Part shown: piece by piece, positions 42,434 through 52,007 of the stretch
How positions within the stretch are numbered: position 1 is the stretch's first letter
Layout of the letters: each line of letters starts with the position of its first letter
Source: Betaproteobacteria bacterium
GTDB taxonomy: Bacteria; Pseudomonadota; Gammaproteobacteria; Burkholderiales; Casimicrobiaceae
Length of the DNA: 64,000 nt
Direction: 5' to 3'
Assembly: GCA_016720425.1 (NCBI GenBank)
Contig: JADKKQ010000001.1
Span: forward strand, 496,001-560,000
Position numbers and translations under genes: made by a program
Notes under the pieces: model-generated
What the model was told of the DNA's origin: nothing
The model's input: the letters and a program-made list of their open reading frames with translations, nothing else
The model's database searches: none

Positions 42434-42475
42434 TTGTGCTGGATCAAGGTGTCGTCCGGCACGGAGTGAAACAAT
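42434..42475 (+). promoter_or_regulatory. FNR-type promoter of the first DASS transporter
   Basis: TTGTGCTGGATCAA (42434-42447) matches the FNR consensus at 8 of 10 positions. AACAAT (42470-42475, 4/6) lies 32 bp centre to centre. The start codon follows about 100 bp downstream. Confidence 0.6.
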
Positions 42476-42577
42476 TGTTTGTTTGCTGCTGTGCCGGCCC
42501 TCCCGATCAGCGTGCGGTTTGCCTGCGATCGGTGCCGGGCAGCCTTCCCTTTCTACGTCACGACAAAGGGTTCGGCG

Positions 42578-44029
42578 ATGAAGATGCTATGGAAAGCGGT
42601 GGTTCCGGTCGCGGTGGCGATGGCGATTGCTCTGATTCCGGCCCCGGCCGGTCTCGCGCCGCACGCGTGGTATTTCTTCGCGATCTTCGCCGGCGTCATC
42701 GTCGGCCTGATGCTGGAGCCGCTTCCCGGCGGGGCCATCGGGCTCATCGGGGTCTCGGTCGTCACGGTGCTCGCGCCGTGGGTGATGTACGCACCCGCCG
42801 AGCTGGCGAAGCCCGGGTTCAAGCCGGCCAACGCCGCGCTGACCTGGGCGCTGTCCGGGTTCTCGAACAGCACCGTGTGGCTGATTTTCGGCGCGTTCAT
42901 GTTCGCGCTGGGCTACGACAAGACCGGCCTCGGTCGGCGGATCGCATTGGTGCTGGTGAAGGCCATGGGCCGGCGGACGCTGGCTCTCGGCTATGCGGTG
43001 ATGGTCGCCGACACGATCCTGGCGCCGTTCACCCCGTCGAACACCGCCCGCAGCGGCGGCACGATCTTCCCGGTGATCCGCAACCTGCCGGGCCTGTACG
43101 ACTCGAAGCCCAACGACCCCTCGGCGCGCCGCATCGGGTCGTACATCATGTGGGTGGCGCTGGCGACGACCTGCGTGACGAGCTCGATGTTCCTCACCGG
43201 CCTCGCGCCCAACCTGCTGGCGGTCGAGCTGGTCAACAAGACGGCGAAGGTGACCCTGACCTGGACGCAGTGGTTCACGGCGTTCGCACCCGCCGGCATC
43301 GCGCTGCTGCTGCTGGTGCCGCTGATCACCTACTGGCTGTATCCGCCCGAGGTGAAGGAGGGCAGCGAAGTCCCGGCCTGGGCGGCCGGCGAGCTCGCGA
43401 AGATGGGCGGCCTGACCGGCCGGGAGGTGCTGCTCGCCGTCTTCGTCATCATCGCCCTGCTGCTGTGGATCTTCGGCGGCAGCTACGTCAACGCCACCAC
43501 CGTCGCGCTGGTCGTGATCGCGCTGATGCTCATCACCAACGTCGTCACTTGGGACGACATCGTCAGGAACTCGGCGGCGTGGAACACGCTGGCGTGGTTC
43601 GCGACGCTGGTCGCGCTGGCCGACGGCCTCAACAAGGTCGGCTTCGTCAAGTGGTTCGCCGACACCGTCGCCGCGCACATGGCTGGTTTCTCGCCGTTCA
43701 CGGCCATGGTCGTGCTGGTGCTGGTGTTCTATTTCACCCACTACCTCTTCGCCAGCATCACCGCCCACGTCACCGCGCTGCTGCCGGTGATCCTGGTCGT
43801 CGGCTCGACGATTCCCGGGATGAACATGCCGCAGTTCGCGCTGCTGCTGTGCCTCACGCTGGGGATCATGGGCGTGCTGACACCCTATGCGACGGGCCCG
43901 TCGCCGGTCTACTATGGTTCGGGTTACCTGCCCGCCGCGGACTACTGGCGGCTGGGCGCGATCTTCGGCGTGATCTTCATCGTCGTGTTCCTGGTGATCG
44001 GGCTGCCCTGGCTGTCGATCGTCGGCTGA
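42578..44029 (+). CDS. DASS-family di/tricarboxylate transporter (CitT/TtdT-like)
   Basis: 483-residue membrane protein with about 12 helices, of the SLC13/DASS family. Substrate and Na+ motif regions are seen in LAPFTPSNTARSGGTIFPV and LTPYATGPSPVYYGSGY, the latter typical of the CitT/TtdT antiporter branch. AAAGGG stands 7 nt before ATG 42578. Likely substrates are succinate, fumarate, tartrate or citrate; exchange of a carboxylate for succinate would fit FrdCAB. Confidence 0.88.
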   Translation: MKMLWKAVVPVAVAMAIALIPAPAGLAPHAWYFFAIFAGVIVGLMLEPLPGGAIGLIGVSVVTVLAPWVMYAPAELAKPGFKPANAALTWALSGFSNSTVWLIFGAFMFALGYDKTGLGRRIALVLVKAMGRRTLALGYAVMVADTILAPFTPSNTARSGGTIFPVIRNLPGLYDSKPNDPSARRIGSYIMWVALATTCVTSSMFLTGLAPNLLAVELVNKTAKVTLTWTQWFTAFAPAGIALLLLVPLITYWLYPPEVKEGSEVPAWAAGELAKMGGLTGREVLLAVFVIIALLLWIFGGSYVNATTVALVVIALMLITNVVTWDDIVRNSAAWNTLAWFATLVALADGLNKVGFVKWFADTVAAHMAGFSPFTAMVVLVLVFYFTHYLFASITAHVTALLPVILVVGSTIPGMNMPQFALLLCLTLGIMGVLTPYATGPSPVYYGSGYLPAADYWRLGAIFGVIFIVVFLVIGLPWLSIVG

Positions 44030-44126
44030 CCGAGACGTCCGCACCGGCGGCTGCGGCCGCCGGCCGCATCGCGCCCGCCCCGATCTTCGCGAATCCCGGC
44101 GGGCGCCCTGTCGACAGGAGAGTGCG

Positions 44127-45659
44127 ATGACGCTGCCGCAGAAGGTTGCCCGGGCGGGCCTCGTCGCCGGGCCGTTGTTGGCGTTGCTGCTCTACCTGGC
44201 GCTGCCCGCCGCGTATCTCGACGCCGCGGGCAAGAGCGTGGCGGTCGGTCACGCGATGCGGGCGACGCTGGCGATGATGGTGTGGATGGCGACGTGGTGG
44301 ATGACCGAGGCGGTCGAGATCGAAGTCACTTCGCTGCTGCCGATCGCCGCGTTCCCGGTGCTGGGGGTGATGCCTCTGGGGGTGACGACGGCGAGCTACG
44401 GCGCCGACGTCATCTACCTTTTCCTCGGCGGATTCGTGCTGGCGATGGCGATCCAGCGCTGGGGCCTCGACCGGCGGATTGCGTTCCTGACGCTGCACCT
44501 GGTCGGCGCGCGGACGTCGGCGATCGTCGCCGGGATCATGGGGGCGACGGCGTTCCTCAGCATGTGGGTGTCGAACACGGCGACCGCGGCGATGATGGTG
44601 CCGATCGCGCTGTCGGTCATCGACCTGGCGCTGGTCCGCCGCACGGGCGGGACGCTGCAGGAGCACGGCGGCATCCCGCAGGAGGACGTCGACGTGCGCA
44701 ACCTCGCGCTGTCGCTGCTGCTCGGCGTCGCCTACGCGTCGTCGATCGGCGGGCTGGGGACGATCATCGGCTCGCCGCCGAACGGCATCTTCGTGCGCTT
44801 CTACGAGCAGACCTACGGCGTGGAGGTGTCGTTCGCGAAGTGGATGCTGGTCGGCTTGCCGACGATGCTGCTGTTCCTGCCGCTCGCATGGCTGCTCAAC
44901 ACGCGCGTGCTCTTCCCGACCAGGCTGCGCGAGATCGAGGGCGGGCGGGCGTGGATCCGCAGCGAGCGGGCAAAGCTGGGGCCCCTCAACCGCGGCGAGC
45001 GGGCGACGCTGGCGGTGTTCGCGTTCGCCGTGTTCTTCTGGATCTTTCGGCCGGCCCTCTCCGGACTGACGCTCGCCGGGGTGGCGCCGTTCGCGAAGTT
45101 CAGCGATGCCGGCATCGCGGTGATGGCGGCGATGGCCCTGTTCCTGATCCCCGTCGATCGCGCCAAGGGCGTCCACGTCATCGACTGGCCAACCGCCGTC
45201 AAGCTCCCGTGGGGCGTGCTGATCCTGTTCGGCGGCGGCCTCGCGTTGGCGGCGGCGACCGAAGCGAACGGCGTCGCGCAGTACATCGGCAGCCTCGCCC
45301 GCGGTTTTTCGGGCTGGCCGGTCGCCGCCGTCGTCGTCGTCGTGATCGCGCTGATGGTGTTCATGTCCGAGCTCACGTCCAACACCGCGCAAGTGGCGAC
45401 GATGCTGCCGATCCTCGCCGCGCTGGCGCCGGTGCTGGACGTTCCGCCGGCGCTGCTGCTGCTGCCGGCGACGATCGCCGCCAGCTGCGCGTTCATGATG
45501 CCGGTGGGGACGCCGCCCAATGCGATCGTGTTCGGCACCGGGCTGGTGCGGATGCCGCAGATGATGAAGGCCGGGTTGTGGCTCAACCTGACGGGCATCC
45601 TGCTGATCACCGGCATCACCTACCTCGTCATCGCGCCGCTGCTGCTGGCCGCGCGCTGA
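44127..45659 (+). CDS. DASS-family Na+/dicarboxylate symporter
   Basis: 510-residue SLC13-type transporter of the NaDC/SdcS branch. The two SNT-type motifs are SMWVSNTATAAMMVPIA and SELTSNTAQVATMLP, and the signature near the C-terminus is ASCAFMMPVGTPPNAIVFG. ACAGGAGAG precedes ATG 44127. It lies 97 bp after the other DASS gene and may be co-transcribed. This branch imports succinate, malate and fumarate with Na+, matching the Na+ cycle set up by Na+-NQR. Confidence 0.9.
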   Translation: MTLPQKVARAGLVAGPLLALLLYLALPAAYLDAAGKSVAVGHAMRATLAMMVWMATWWMTEAVEIEVTSLLPIAAFPVLGVMPLGVTTASYGADVIYLFLGGFVLAMAIQRWGLDRRIAFLTLHLVGARTSAIVAGIMGATAFLSMWVSNTATAAMMVPIALSVIDLALVRRTGGTLQEHGGIPQEDVDVRNLALSLLLGVAYASSIGGLGTIIGSPPNGIFVRFYEQTYGVEVSFAKWMLVGLPTMLLFLPLAWLLNTRVLFPTRLREIEGGRAWIRSERAKLGPLNRGERATLAVFAFAVFFWIFRPALSGLTLAGVAPFAKFSDAGIAVMAAMALFLIPVDRAKGVHVIDWPTAVKLPWGVLILFGGGLALAAATEANGVAQYIGSLARGFSGWPVAAVVVVVIALMVFMSELTSNTAQVATMLPILAALAPVLDVPPALLLLPATIAASCAFMMPVGTPPNAIVFGTGLVRMPQMMKAGLWLNLTGILLITGITYLVIAPLLLAAR

Positions 45660-45849
45660 CCGGCGCATCCGCAGGCGCGGTCGCGACCGGCTTCTTTTGC
45701 CGGGCGGACGGAGCGGCCCGCACGCGCGCAGTTAGAATTGCGACGGGCGCCGGGCGTGGCGCGCCAGACCGGGGTTCCGGCCTCGCCCTTTCGCCTCCCG
45801 CTGCACGCGCGCGGGCATGGTTCATGAACAGACACAAGGTTCCTCTGCG

Positions 45850-47250
<1,401 letters not shown>

Positions 47251-47251
47251 T

Positions 47252-47360
47252 CCCCCCAGGGCCGGGCTGCGCCCAGCCCGCCCCCGCGCGGGGGCCAAGG
47301 AAACTTGGGGCGGCCCGGCGTTTCCTTGAGCGCCCCCCAGGGCCGGGCTGCGCCCAGCCC
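47252..47360. repeat. Direct repeat pair with internal inverted repeat after asnS
   Basis: A perfect 28-bp unit occurs at 47252-47279 and 47333-47360; it begins CCCCCCAGGGCC and contains the hairpin GGGCTG-CGC-CCAGCCC. Between the copies CAAGGAAAC (47296-47304) pairs with GTTTCCTTG (47320-47328). The string GCGCCCAGC next to a GC palindrome and CAAG recurs at the parC start (58915 onward), so it appears to be an interspersed element. Confidence 0.7.
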
Positions 47361-47399
47361 CCCGCAGGGCGGGCCCGGGGGGCGGGCCGGCGCCCAGCA

Positions 47400-47438
47400 C
47401 AAAAGCCGGGACGCGCCGCCATCGCGACGCGCCCCGGC
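47400..47438 (-). terminator. Rho-independent terminator of the 47478-47873 gene
   Basis: Read on the minus strand: GCCGGGGCGCG, a 12-nt loop, CGCGTCCCGGC, then TTTTGTG. The stem has 10 pairs plus one G-T. It lies 40 bp beyond the stop codon. Confidence 0.85.
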
Positions 47439-47477
47439 GCAGGGCCGGACTAAGGAGGAGGTGGCCCGGCGATGCGA

Positions 47478-47873
47478 TCAGCCGAAGCGGCCGCGGGCCT
47501 GCATCCGTTCGCAGGCGTTGCCGCGCGGTTCGGGCAGCGTGACGCCCTTCTCCGCGGCCTTTGCCGCCATCGCGGCGCGGTGCTCGGCCAGGTAGGCGTT
47601 GCACTGCTCGACACTGGTCAGGCTGCGCATCTGCGCGCGGTGCGCATCGCGCTCTTCCGGGGTCATCAGGTTGAGGCCGGCGCCTTGTCCGCGACCCTGG
47701 CCGCCCATGCCCATGCCCTTGCCGCCTTGGCAGCCGGTCGTGGTGCCGTTCGTGCAGCCGGGGCCCGCGCCCGGACCGTAGCCGTAGCCGGGGCCGTTGC
47801 CGGGGCCGGCGAAGGCGAGCGAGGCCGCGATCGTCGCGGCGGCGAGTCCGAGGGTGAGTGCAATCTTTTTCAT
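47478..47873 (-). CDS. Exported Gly-rich conserved hypothetical protein
   Basis: 131 residues. Residues 1-23 are a signal peptide (MKKIALTLGLAAATIAASLAFA), followed by a Gly/Met-rich stretch with two Cys (GPGCTNGTTTGCQGGKGMGM). The C-terminal part is conserved-looking and helical (LMTPEERDAHRAQMRSL, EQCNAYLAEHRAAMAAKA) and ends PEPRGNACERMQ. I have seen this C-terminal pattern in unannotated betaproteobacterial periplasmic proteins but know no function. GCAGGAG precedes ATG 47873 and a good terminator follows, so it is a monocistronic gene. Confidence 0.75.
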   Translation of the reverse strand: MKKIALTLGLAAATIAASLAFAGPGNGPGYGYGPGAGPGCTNGTTTGCQGGKGMGMGGQGRGQGAGLNLMTPEERDAHRAQMRSLTSVEQCNAYLAEHRAAMAAKAAEKGVTLPEPRGNACERMQARGRFG

Positions 47874-48040
47874 CGTGTGCTCCTGCGTGGTTGGCGATCG
47901 ATGCCGGCGCTCGGTGAATCGTCGAAGACTGCCGGCCGAACCGATTTCGTTTCGGTCCTGCACATTGGAACCCACGTGGCCGGCGTTGATTCACCGCTGA
48001 AACGAACCGTTACATCGGAGGCCTTCGATCGCACGGCAAT

Positions 48041-48054
48041 TTGACCGGCGTCAA
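48041..48054. promoter_or_regulatory. FNR-like symmetric box
   Basis: TTGACCGGCGTCAA has the TTGAC-N4-GTCAA form seen before frdC and in the nqrA hairpin. It lies 168 bp upstream of the exported hypothetical gene (minus strand). No good -10 is found at class II distance in either direction, so its role is doubtful. Confidence 0.35.
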
Positions 48055-48103
48055 GAAAACGGGGCCGAGATGCGCCGACGCGCATGCGCCGGCACCGTGG
48101 CGG

Positions 48104-48301
48104 TCAGCGCAGCGGCCAGCGCACGGGCCCGCGCGACGAAGGCGGGCGTGCCTCCCAGGCTTCGATCAGGTTCACGAGTTCGTCGAAGCGGTGGCCGGCG
48201 GGCGTGTCGGGGTCGGCGGCGAGCAGGCTGTCGAGTTCGTCGAGTGCGGCAAGGTAGGCGGCTTCGCTTTGCAGTGCGCCGGGATCGAGCAGGTGGGCCA
48301 T
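48104..48301 (-). CDS. Short protein resembling the N-terminal segment of HigA-type antitoxins
   Basis: 65 residues after a clear AGGAG site (ATG 48301). The core EAAYLAALDELDSLLAADPD then GHRFDELVNLIEAWEA matches the N-terminal helical segment that precedes the HTH in HigA-family antitoxins (pattern D-Y-x-x-A-L-x-E-I-x-x-L ... L-x-x-L-V-x-L-I-E-A-x-E). The HTH domain is missing; the protein stops after RGPVRWPLR. No HigB toxin is adjacent. Either a remnant, or a small stand-alone protein of this fold. It overlaps in another frame the long C-terminal read-on of the preceding acetyltransferase ORF. Confidence 0.55.
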   Translation of the reverse strand: MAHLLDPGALQSEAAYLAALDELDSLLAADPDTPAGHRFDELVNLIEAWEARPPSSRGPVRWPLR

Positions 48302-48819
48302 CGCAATCTCCTGAGTGAGGGAGCTGCGCGTGATGGAGCAAGGGGGCGAGCGAAGGGCTTCGCTGCCGGGCAGCCGGCGCGCAGCGATCCGGGAAACCCG
48401 GTCGGATGATCGCCGTCGGCGTCGCGTGCCGCCATCGGACGGACGGACGAGTGCCGCGGTGGCGTCGCGACCGACCGCGTGATCCGAGCGCGCGTGATCC
48501 GAGCGTGCCGCCGAAAGGCCGCTAGAGCACGCTTGAAGCCGGGCGGCAGCAGCTTCTGCGTCTCGGGATGGCGCTGCATGTAGGTGCGCACGTACGAGCA
48601 CCACGGCTCGACCTGCCACCCTTGCGCTTCGGCGTGCGCGAAGGCCGCGGCGACCAGCGCCGCCGCGATGCCGCGGCCGCCCAGCGCGGCGGGCACTTCG
48701 GTGTGCGTCATGCGCATGACGCCGTCGACCCGCTGATAGTCGGCGCGACAGAGGAGGCCGTCGACGGTGCATTCGAAGCGGCTGGCGGCGGCGTGGTGGG
48801 TGACGTCGATGGCGGTCAT
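48172..48819 (-). CDS. GNAT-like N-acetyltransferase (YjdJ type) with abnormal C-terminal read-on
   Basis: The first ~95 residues are a small acetyltransferase of the COG2388/YjdJ type: MRMTHTEVPAALGGRGIAAALV is the acetyl-CoA loop and VEPWCSYVRTYMQRHPE the C-terminal signature. Such proteins normally end just after the equivalent of LLPPGF (about 48535). Here the frame stays open for 120 further residues of Arg/Pro/Ser-rich, low-complexity sequence that overlaps the next gene. A lost stop by a small indel near 48525-48535 is likely. AGGAG precedes ATG 48819, which overlaps the antiporter stop (TGATG). Confidence 0.6.
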   Translation of the reverse strand: MTAIDVTHHAAASRFECTVDGLLCRADYQRVDGVMRMTHTEVPAALGGRGIAAALVAAAFAHAEAQGWQVEPWCSYVRTYMQRHPETQKLLPPGFKRALAAFRRHARITRARITRSVATPPRHSSVRPMAARDADGDHPTGFPGSLRAGCPAAKPFARPLAPSRAAPSLRRLRWPTCSIPAHCKAKPPTLPHSTNSTACSPPTPTRPPATASTNS

Positions 48820-50057
48820 CAGGAACTCCTGGGGGCGGTGGCGGGGTCGCCGGCGGCGACCGGCGCTGCCGACGGCAGCGGTGTTTCCGGCGCGGCGCTG
48901 TCGACGTCGCGCTGGGCGAGCGCGGTCAGTGCGCTGGTCGCCAGCACGACCAGCATCACCGCGCCGAACGGAAAGCGATCGAGGCTGCCGGTCTCGACGG
49001 CGGTGAGGAACAGCAGCACGGTGATGAGGCCGCGCGGCGCGATCCAGACGAGGCGCGCGGCGTCGGCCTGGCGCAACAGCTTGAGCAGCAGCCAGCGCGT
49101 GGCGTAGATGACGACGACCATCCCCGCCGCCAGCGCCCAGGCCCGGCCGACGGCCATCTGCCCGAGGTCGGTCCAGTAGCCCAGCAGCAGGAAGAAGAAG
49201 CTCTTGGTCGCGAAGGTGAGCTCGGCGACCAGCCCCTTGAACTCCTTCAGCGTCTGCTCGTACTCGGGGTGCCTGATCGTGTGCATCCGCGGCAGGCGCC
49301 GGAGCAGGTGCGTGTTGTTGAGCAGCAGCCCGCAGATCAGCACCAGCACCAGCGGCGACAGGTGCAGCGCCTTGCCGATGGCGTAGAGCAGGACGATGCC
49401 CGCCAGCATCGGAAGGAAGCGGACGTGCCCCTCGATCCGGTTGATGAGCACGTAGAGGCCGATCGCCGCGAGCAGCGCGGCAACCAGCGACACCGCGCCG
49501 CCGCCCACGAGATCGGCCGAGAACTGCGTCAGCGAGCCTCCGGCCGCGAGCCAGGCGTAGAAGACCAGCACGCCGAGGATGTCGGAGAACGAGCTCTCGT
49601 AGACGACGAACTCGCGCGGGTGCGGCGCGAGGCCCTTGGCGCTGGGGATGGCCACGGCGCTGCTGATCACCGCGAACGGCAGCGCGGCCAGCGTCGCCTG
49701 CGCCGGCGAAAAATCGAGCCCGGCGACCAACAGCACCGCGATGCCGGCGAGCGCGGCCAGGAAGCCCAGCGCCGACGACAGCGCCGAGGCGACGATGAGC
49801 GAAGCCCGCGAGCGCGTCACTTCGAGGTCCAGCGCGCCCTCGAGCACGATCAGGATCAGGCCGACGGTGCCGATCACCGGCACGACGGGGTCGACCCAGC
49901 TCAAGTGCAGGCCGGTCCGGTCCAGCAACAGGCGCAGACCGATGCCGGTGACGATCAGCAGCACGACCGACGGCAGCCGCAGGCGCCGCCCGACGACGTC
50001 GAGCAGGTAGGCGAACAGCAGCAGCCCCGAGACGGCGAGGATCGCGTTGTTGGACAT
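48819..50057 (-). CDS. Cation:proton antiporter (CPA family)
   Basis: 412-residue membrane protein with about 12 helices covering the Na_H_Exchanger domain. Typical strings: LRLPSVVLLIVTGI, VGLILIVLEGALDLE and PFAVISSAVAIPSAKGL, with the acidic pair region VVYESSFSDILGVLVFY. No C-terminal TrkA-N domain is present. It exchanges Na+ or K+ for H+; the ion is not predictable. It is first of a small operon with the acetyltransferase gene. Confidence 0.85.
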   Translation of the reverse strand: MSNNAILAVSGLLLFAYLLDVVGRRLRLPSVVLLIVTGIGLRLLLDRTGLHLSWVDPVVPVIGTVGLILIVLEGALDLEVTRSRASLIVASALSSALGFLAALAGIAVLLVAGLDFSPAQATLAALPFAVISSAVAIPSAKGLAPHPREFVVYESSFSDILGVLVFYAWLAAGGSLTQFSADLVGGGAVSLVAALLAAIGLYVLINRIEGHVRFLPMLAGIVLLYAIGKALHLSPLVLVLICGLLLNNTHLLRRLPRMHTIRHPEYEQTLKEFKGLVAELTFATKSFFFLLLGYWTDLGQMAVGRAWALAAGMVVVIYATRWLLLKLLRQADAARLVWIAPRGLITVLLFLTAVETGSLDRFPFGAVMLVVLATSALTALAQRDVDSAAPETPLPSAAPVAAGDPATAPRSS

Positions 50058-50117
50058 CGTGCGCGGTGCGGCGTGGGCGGGCGGGCCGGGGCGGGCGGCG
50101 CCCGCCGGCAGCGGGAA

Positions 50118-50519
50118 TCAGGGCAGCTGGATCTTGCCGCCGCCGCCGAGTCCGCCGCCCAGCGCGCCGGCGCCGGCCTGCGGGATGACGATCGACGACT
50201 GCTGCTGGCGCCGCATCTCCTGCAGTTCGCGCATCGTCCGCTCGATGCCTTCCTTGGCCGCCTCGGCGTAGTTCGCCACCGCCTCGGCGAGGCTCTTGGC
50301 CTCGATGTCGAAGCCGATCGGGACCGGGCCCATGTTGGTGAGCAGCTGCGCCTCGCCGGTGTAGATCGTCGGTCGCGTGGCGTCGGCGGCACCGCTGGCG
50401 GTGACCGGGACCAGCACGCGCAGCGTGCCGACCTGGCGGTCGGTGTAGGTCTCTTCGCGATACAGGGCCTGCGGGTCGAGCGTCGGCTCGCCGGCGCGGC
50501 CGGAAGGGGGAGTGGCCAT
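50118..50519 (-). CDS. Conserved hypothetical cytoplasmic protein
   Basis: 133 residues, no signal or membrane helix. The middle has a beta-rich conserved-looking part (REETYTDRQVGTLRVLVPVT and TIYTGEAQLLTNMGPVPIGF). An amphipathic helix follows (LAEAVANYAEAAKEGIERTM) and then a Gly-rich tail (GAGALGGGLGGGGKIQLP). ATG 50519 opens the frame. It lies 60 bp upstream of the antiporter gene on the same strand and could be co-transcribed. Function not recognised. Confidence 0.7.
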   Translation of the reverse strand: MATPPSGRAGEPTLDPQALYREETYTDRQVGTLRVLVPVTASGAADATRPTIYTGEAQLLTNMGPVPIGFDIEAKSLAEAVANYAEAAKEGIERTMRELQEMRRQQQSSIVIPQAGAGALGGGLGGGGKIQLP

Positions 50520-50647
50520 GGAAGTCTTTCGAGGACGATGGGAACAGCCGCGATTCTAGCGTGGATGCGGATGCCGGTGGCCGGCAGCGGAGCGCGTCCG
50601 CCGGCGGCGCAGTGGCGGCCGCGGCGGCGGCGCACGGAGGCTGCTGT

Positions 50648-51430
50648 TCAGTGAAACAGGTACGCGTCCATCGCCAGCGCGGCGCCTTCCCTGCCGCGGT
50701 GGACGCGCTCGACGCGCGGCGCGTTGCCGGCGGCGGCCCAGGCCACCGGCAGGGGGACGAAGTGCTCCTCGGTCGGGTGCGCGCGCGCCGCCGCGGGAGC
50801 GCGGTCGCGGTAGTCGACGATCGCCTCGACGTCGTGCGCGTCGAGCCGCTCGGCGATCCAGTCGGCGAAGGCGTCGACGTAGGCCAGCGGCTGCGACTGC
50901 CGCATCGTCGCCATCCAGTCGCGCAGGTTGTGCGTGACGTGGCCCGAACCGACGATGAGGACGCCGTCGTCGCGGAGGCCGGACAGCGCCGCGCCGACGT
51001 GGCAGTGGTGGGCGATGCCGCGCTGCGGCTGCACCGACAGCTGGACGATCGGGACGTCGGCCTCCGGATACATCCAGCGCAATGGCACCCAGGCGCCGTG
51101 GTCGATGCCGCGGCAGCCGTCGATGCCCGCGGTCTGGCCGGCGGCCTTGAGCAGTGCCGACGCGGCCTGCGCGAGCTCGGGGTCGCCGGGGGCGTCGTAG
51201 CGCAGCGCGTAGAGGGCGTCGGGAAAGCCGCCGAAGTCGTGGAGGGTTTGCAGTTGCCGCGCGCCGGTCAGCATCGGCAGCGAGGTTTCCCAGTGCGCCG
51301 ACACCATCAGCACCGCCCTTGGCCGCGGCAGGTCGCGTGCGATCGCGGCCCAGGCACGGCTCGCGTCGCTGCCCGCGAGGGCGTGCAGCGGCGAACCGTG
51401 GGAGACGAACAGCGTGGGGAGGCGGGCCAT
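50648..51430 (-). CDS. Class III extradiol dioxygenase, DODA/YgiD family
   Basis: 260-residue Zn/Fe-dependent LigB-fold enzyme. Metal-site residues are seen in LFVSHGSPLHAL, VSAHWETS and the His residues of GIDHGAWVPL and VGSGHVTHNL. The C-terminal PTEEHFVPLPVAWAA is characteristic of the YgiD/4,5-DOPA dioxygenase group. Start ATG 51430 (MARLPTLFVSHG). The ribosome binding site is weak, consistent with coupling to the doxX gene 29 bp upstream. Confidence 0.9.
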   Translation of the reverse strand: MARLPTLFVSHGSPLHALAGSDASRAWAAIARDLPRPRAVLMVSAHWETSLPMLTGARQLQTLHDFGGFPDALYALRYDAPGDPELAQAASALLKAAGQTAGIDGCRGIDHGAWVPLRWMYPEADVPIVQLSVQPQRGIAHHCHVGAALSGLRDDGVLIVGSGHVTHNLRDWMATMRQSQPLAYVDAFADWIAERLDAHDVEAIVDYRDRAPAAARAHPTEEHFVPLPVAWAAAGNAPRVERVHRGREGAALAMDAYLFH

Positions 51431-51459
51431 GGCGGGGTGGTGTCCGGCAGCGGTGGAGT

Positions 51460-51879
51460 TCACGCCGTCCGCAGCGCGGTCGCGGACCGGGCGGGCGCCA
51501 GCGCGTAGGCGCCGGCCCCGAGCAGCGCCTGGACGATCAGCGCCACCGTCCAGAACGCGGGGTACTCCCAGCCGCCGCCCTTGGCCGAGAACAGCCAGCC
51601 GTTGCCCAGATGCACCCAGGTCGCGCCCAGCATGATCGGCACCAGTGCCAACGCGACGTTGCGCACCTGCACGCCGAGGATCAGCAGCACACCGCCGACG
51701 AGCTCGGCGCCGAAGACCACGTAGCCCAGGAAGCCGGGCAGGCCCAGCGACGCGAAGAACTGCGCGGTGCCCGGCAGTGTGAAGGCGAAGTACTTGAGCA
51801 GCGCGTGCGCCACGAACATCGTGCCCAGCGAAACGCGCAGCAACAAGGCGGCGAGGGCAGGTTGGTTGACTGGGTTCAT
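51460..51879 (-). CDS. DoxX-family membrane protein
   Basis: 139 residues with four transmembrane helices (AALLLRVSLGTMFVAHALLK, GYVVFGAELVGGVLLILG, VALALVPIMLGATWVHLG and a C-terminal VALIVQALLGAGAYAL). DoxX-family proteins are poorly defined membrane proteins, often with oxidoreductases. Start ATG 51879 has GGAG 6 nt upstream. It heads a two-gene operon with the DODA-like dioxygenase and diverges from a LysR gene, the classic arrangement of a LysR-controlled target. Confidence 0.88.
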   Translation of the reverse strand: MNPVNQPALAALLLRVSLGTMFVAHALLKYFAFTLPGTAQFFASLGLPGFLGYVVFGAELVGGVLLILGVQVRNVALALVPIMLGATWVHLGNGWLFSAKGGGWEYPAFWTVALIVQALLGAGAYALAPARSATALRTA

Positions 51880-51970
51880 CAGCGACTCCATCGGTGGTAA
51901 GGCGCCACGTGGCGCGACGGAACGAAGCATGAACCTGCGAGAATCGGCGATAAAGGCCCGAGGGTGGGTT

Positions 51971-51985
51971 ATATTGTTGCAAGAT
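51971..51985. promoter_or_regulatory. Candidate LysR operator
   Basis: ATATTGTTGCAAGAT is an imperfect dyad (5 of 6 arm positions pair) with T-N11-A character. It lies 23 bp before the LysR start in the only A/T-rich patch of the 128-bp divergent region. A -10-like GATAAT (51990-51995) follows it. Confidence 0.5.
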
Positions 51986-52007
51986 TTGGGATAATAGGAG
52001 TCAAGCC

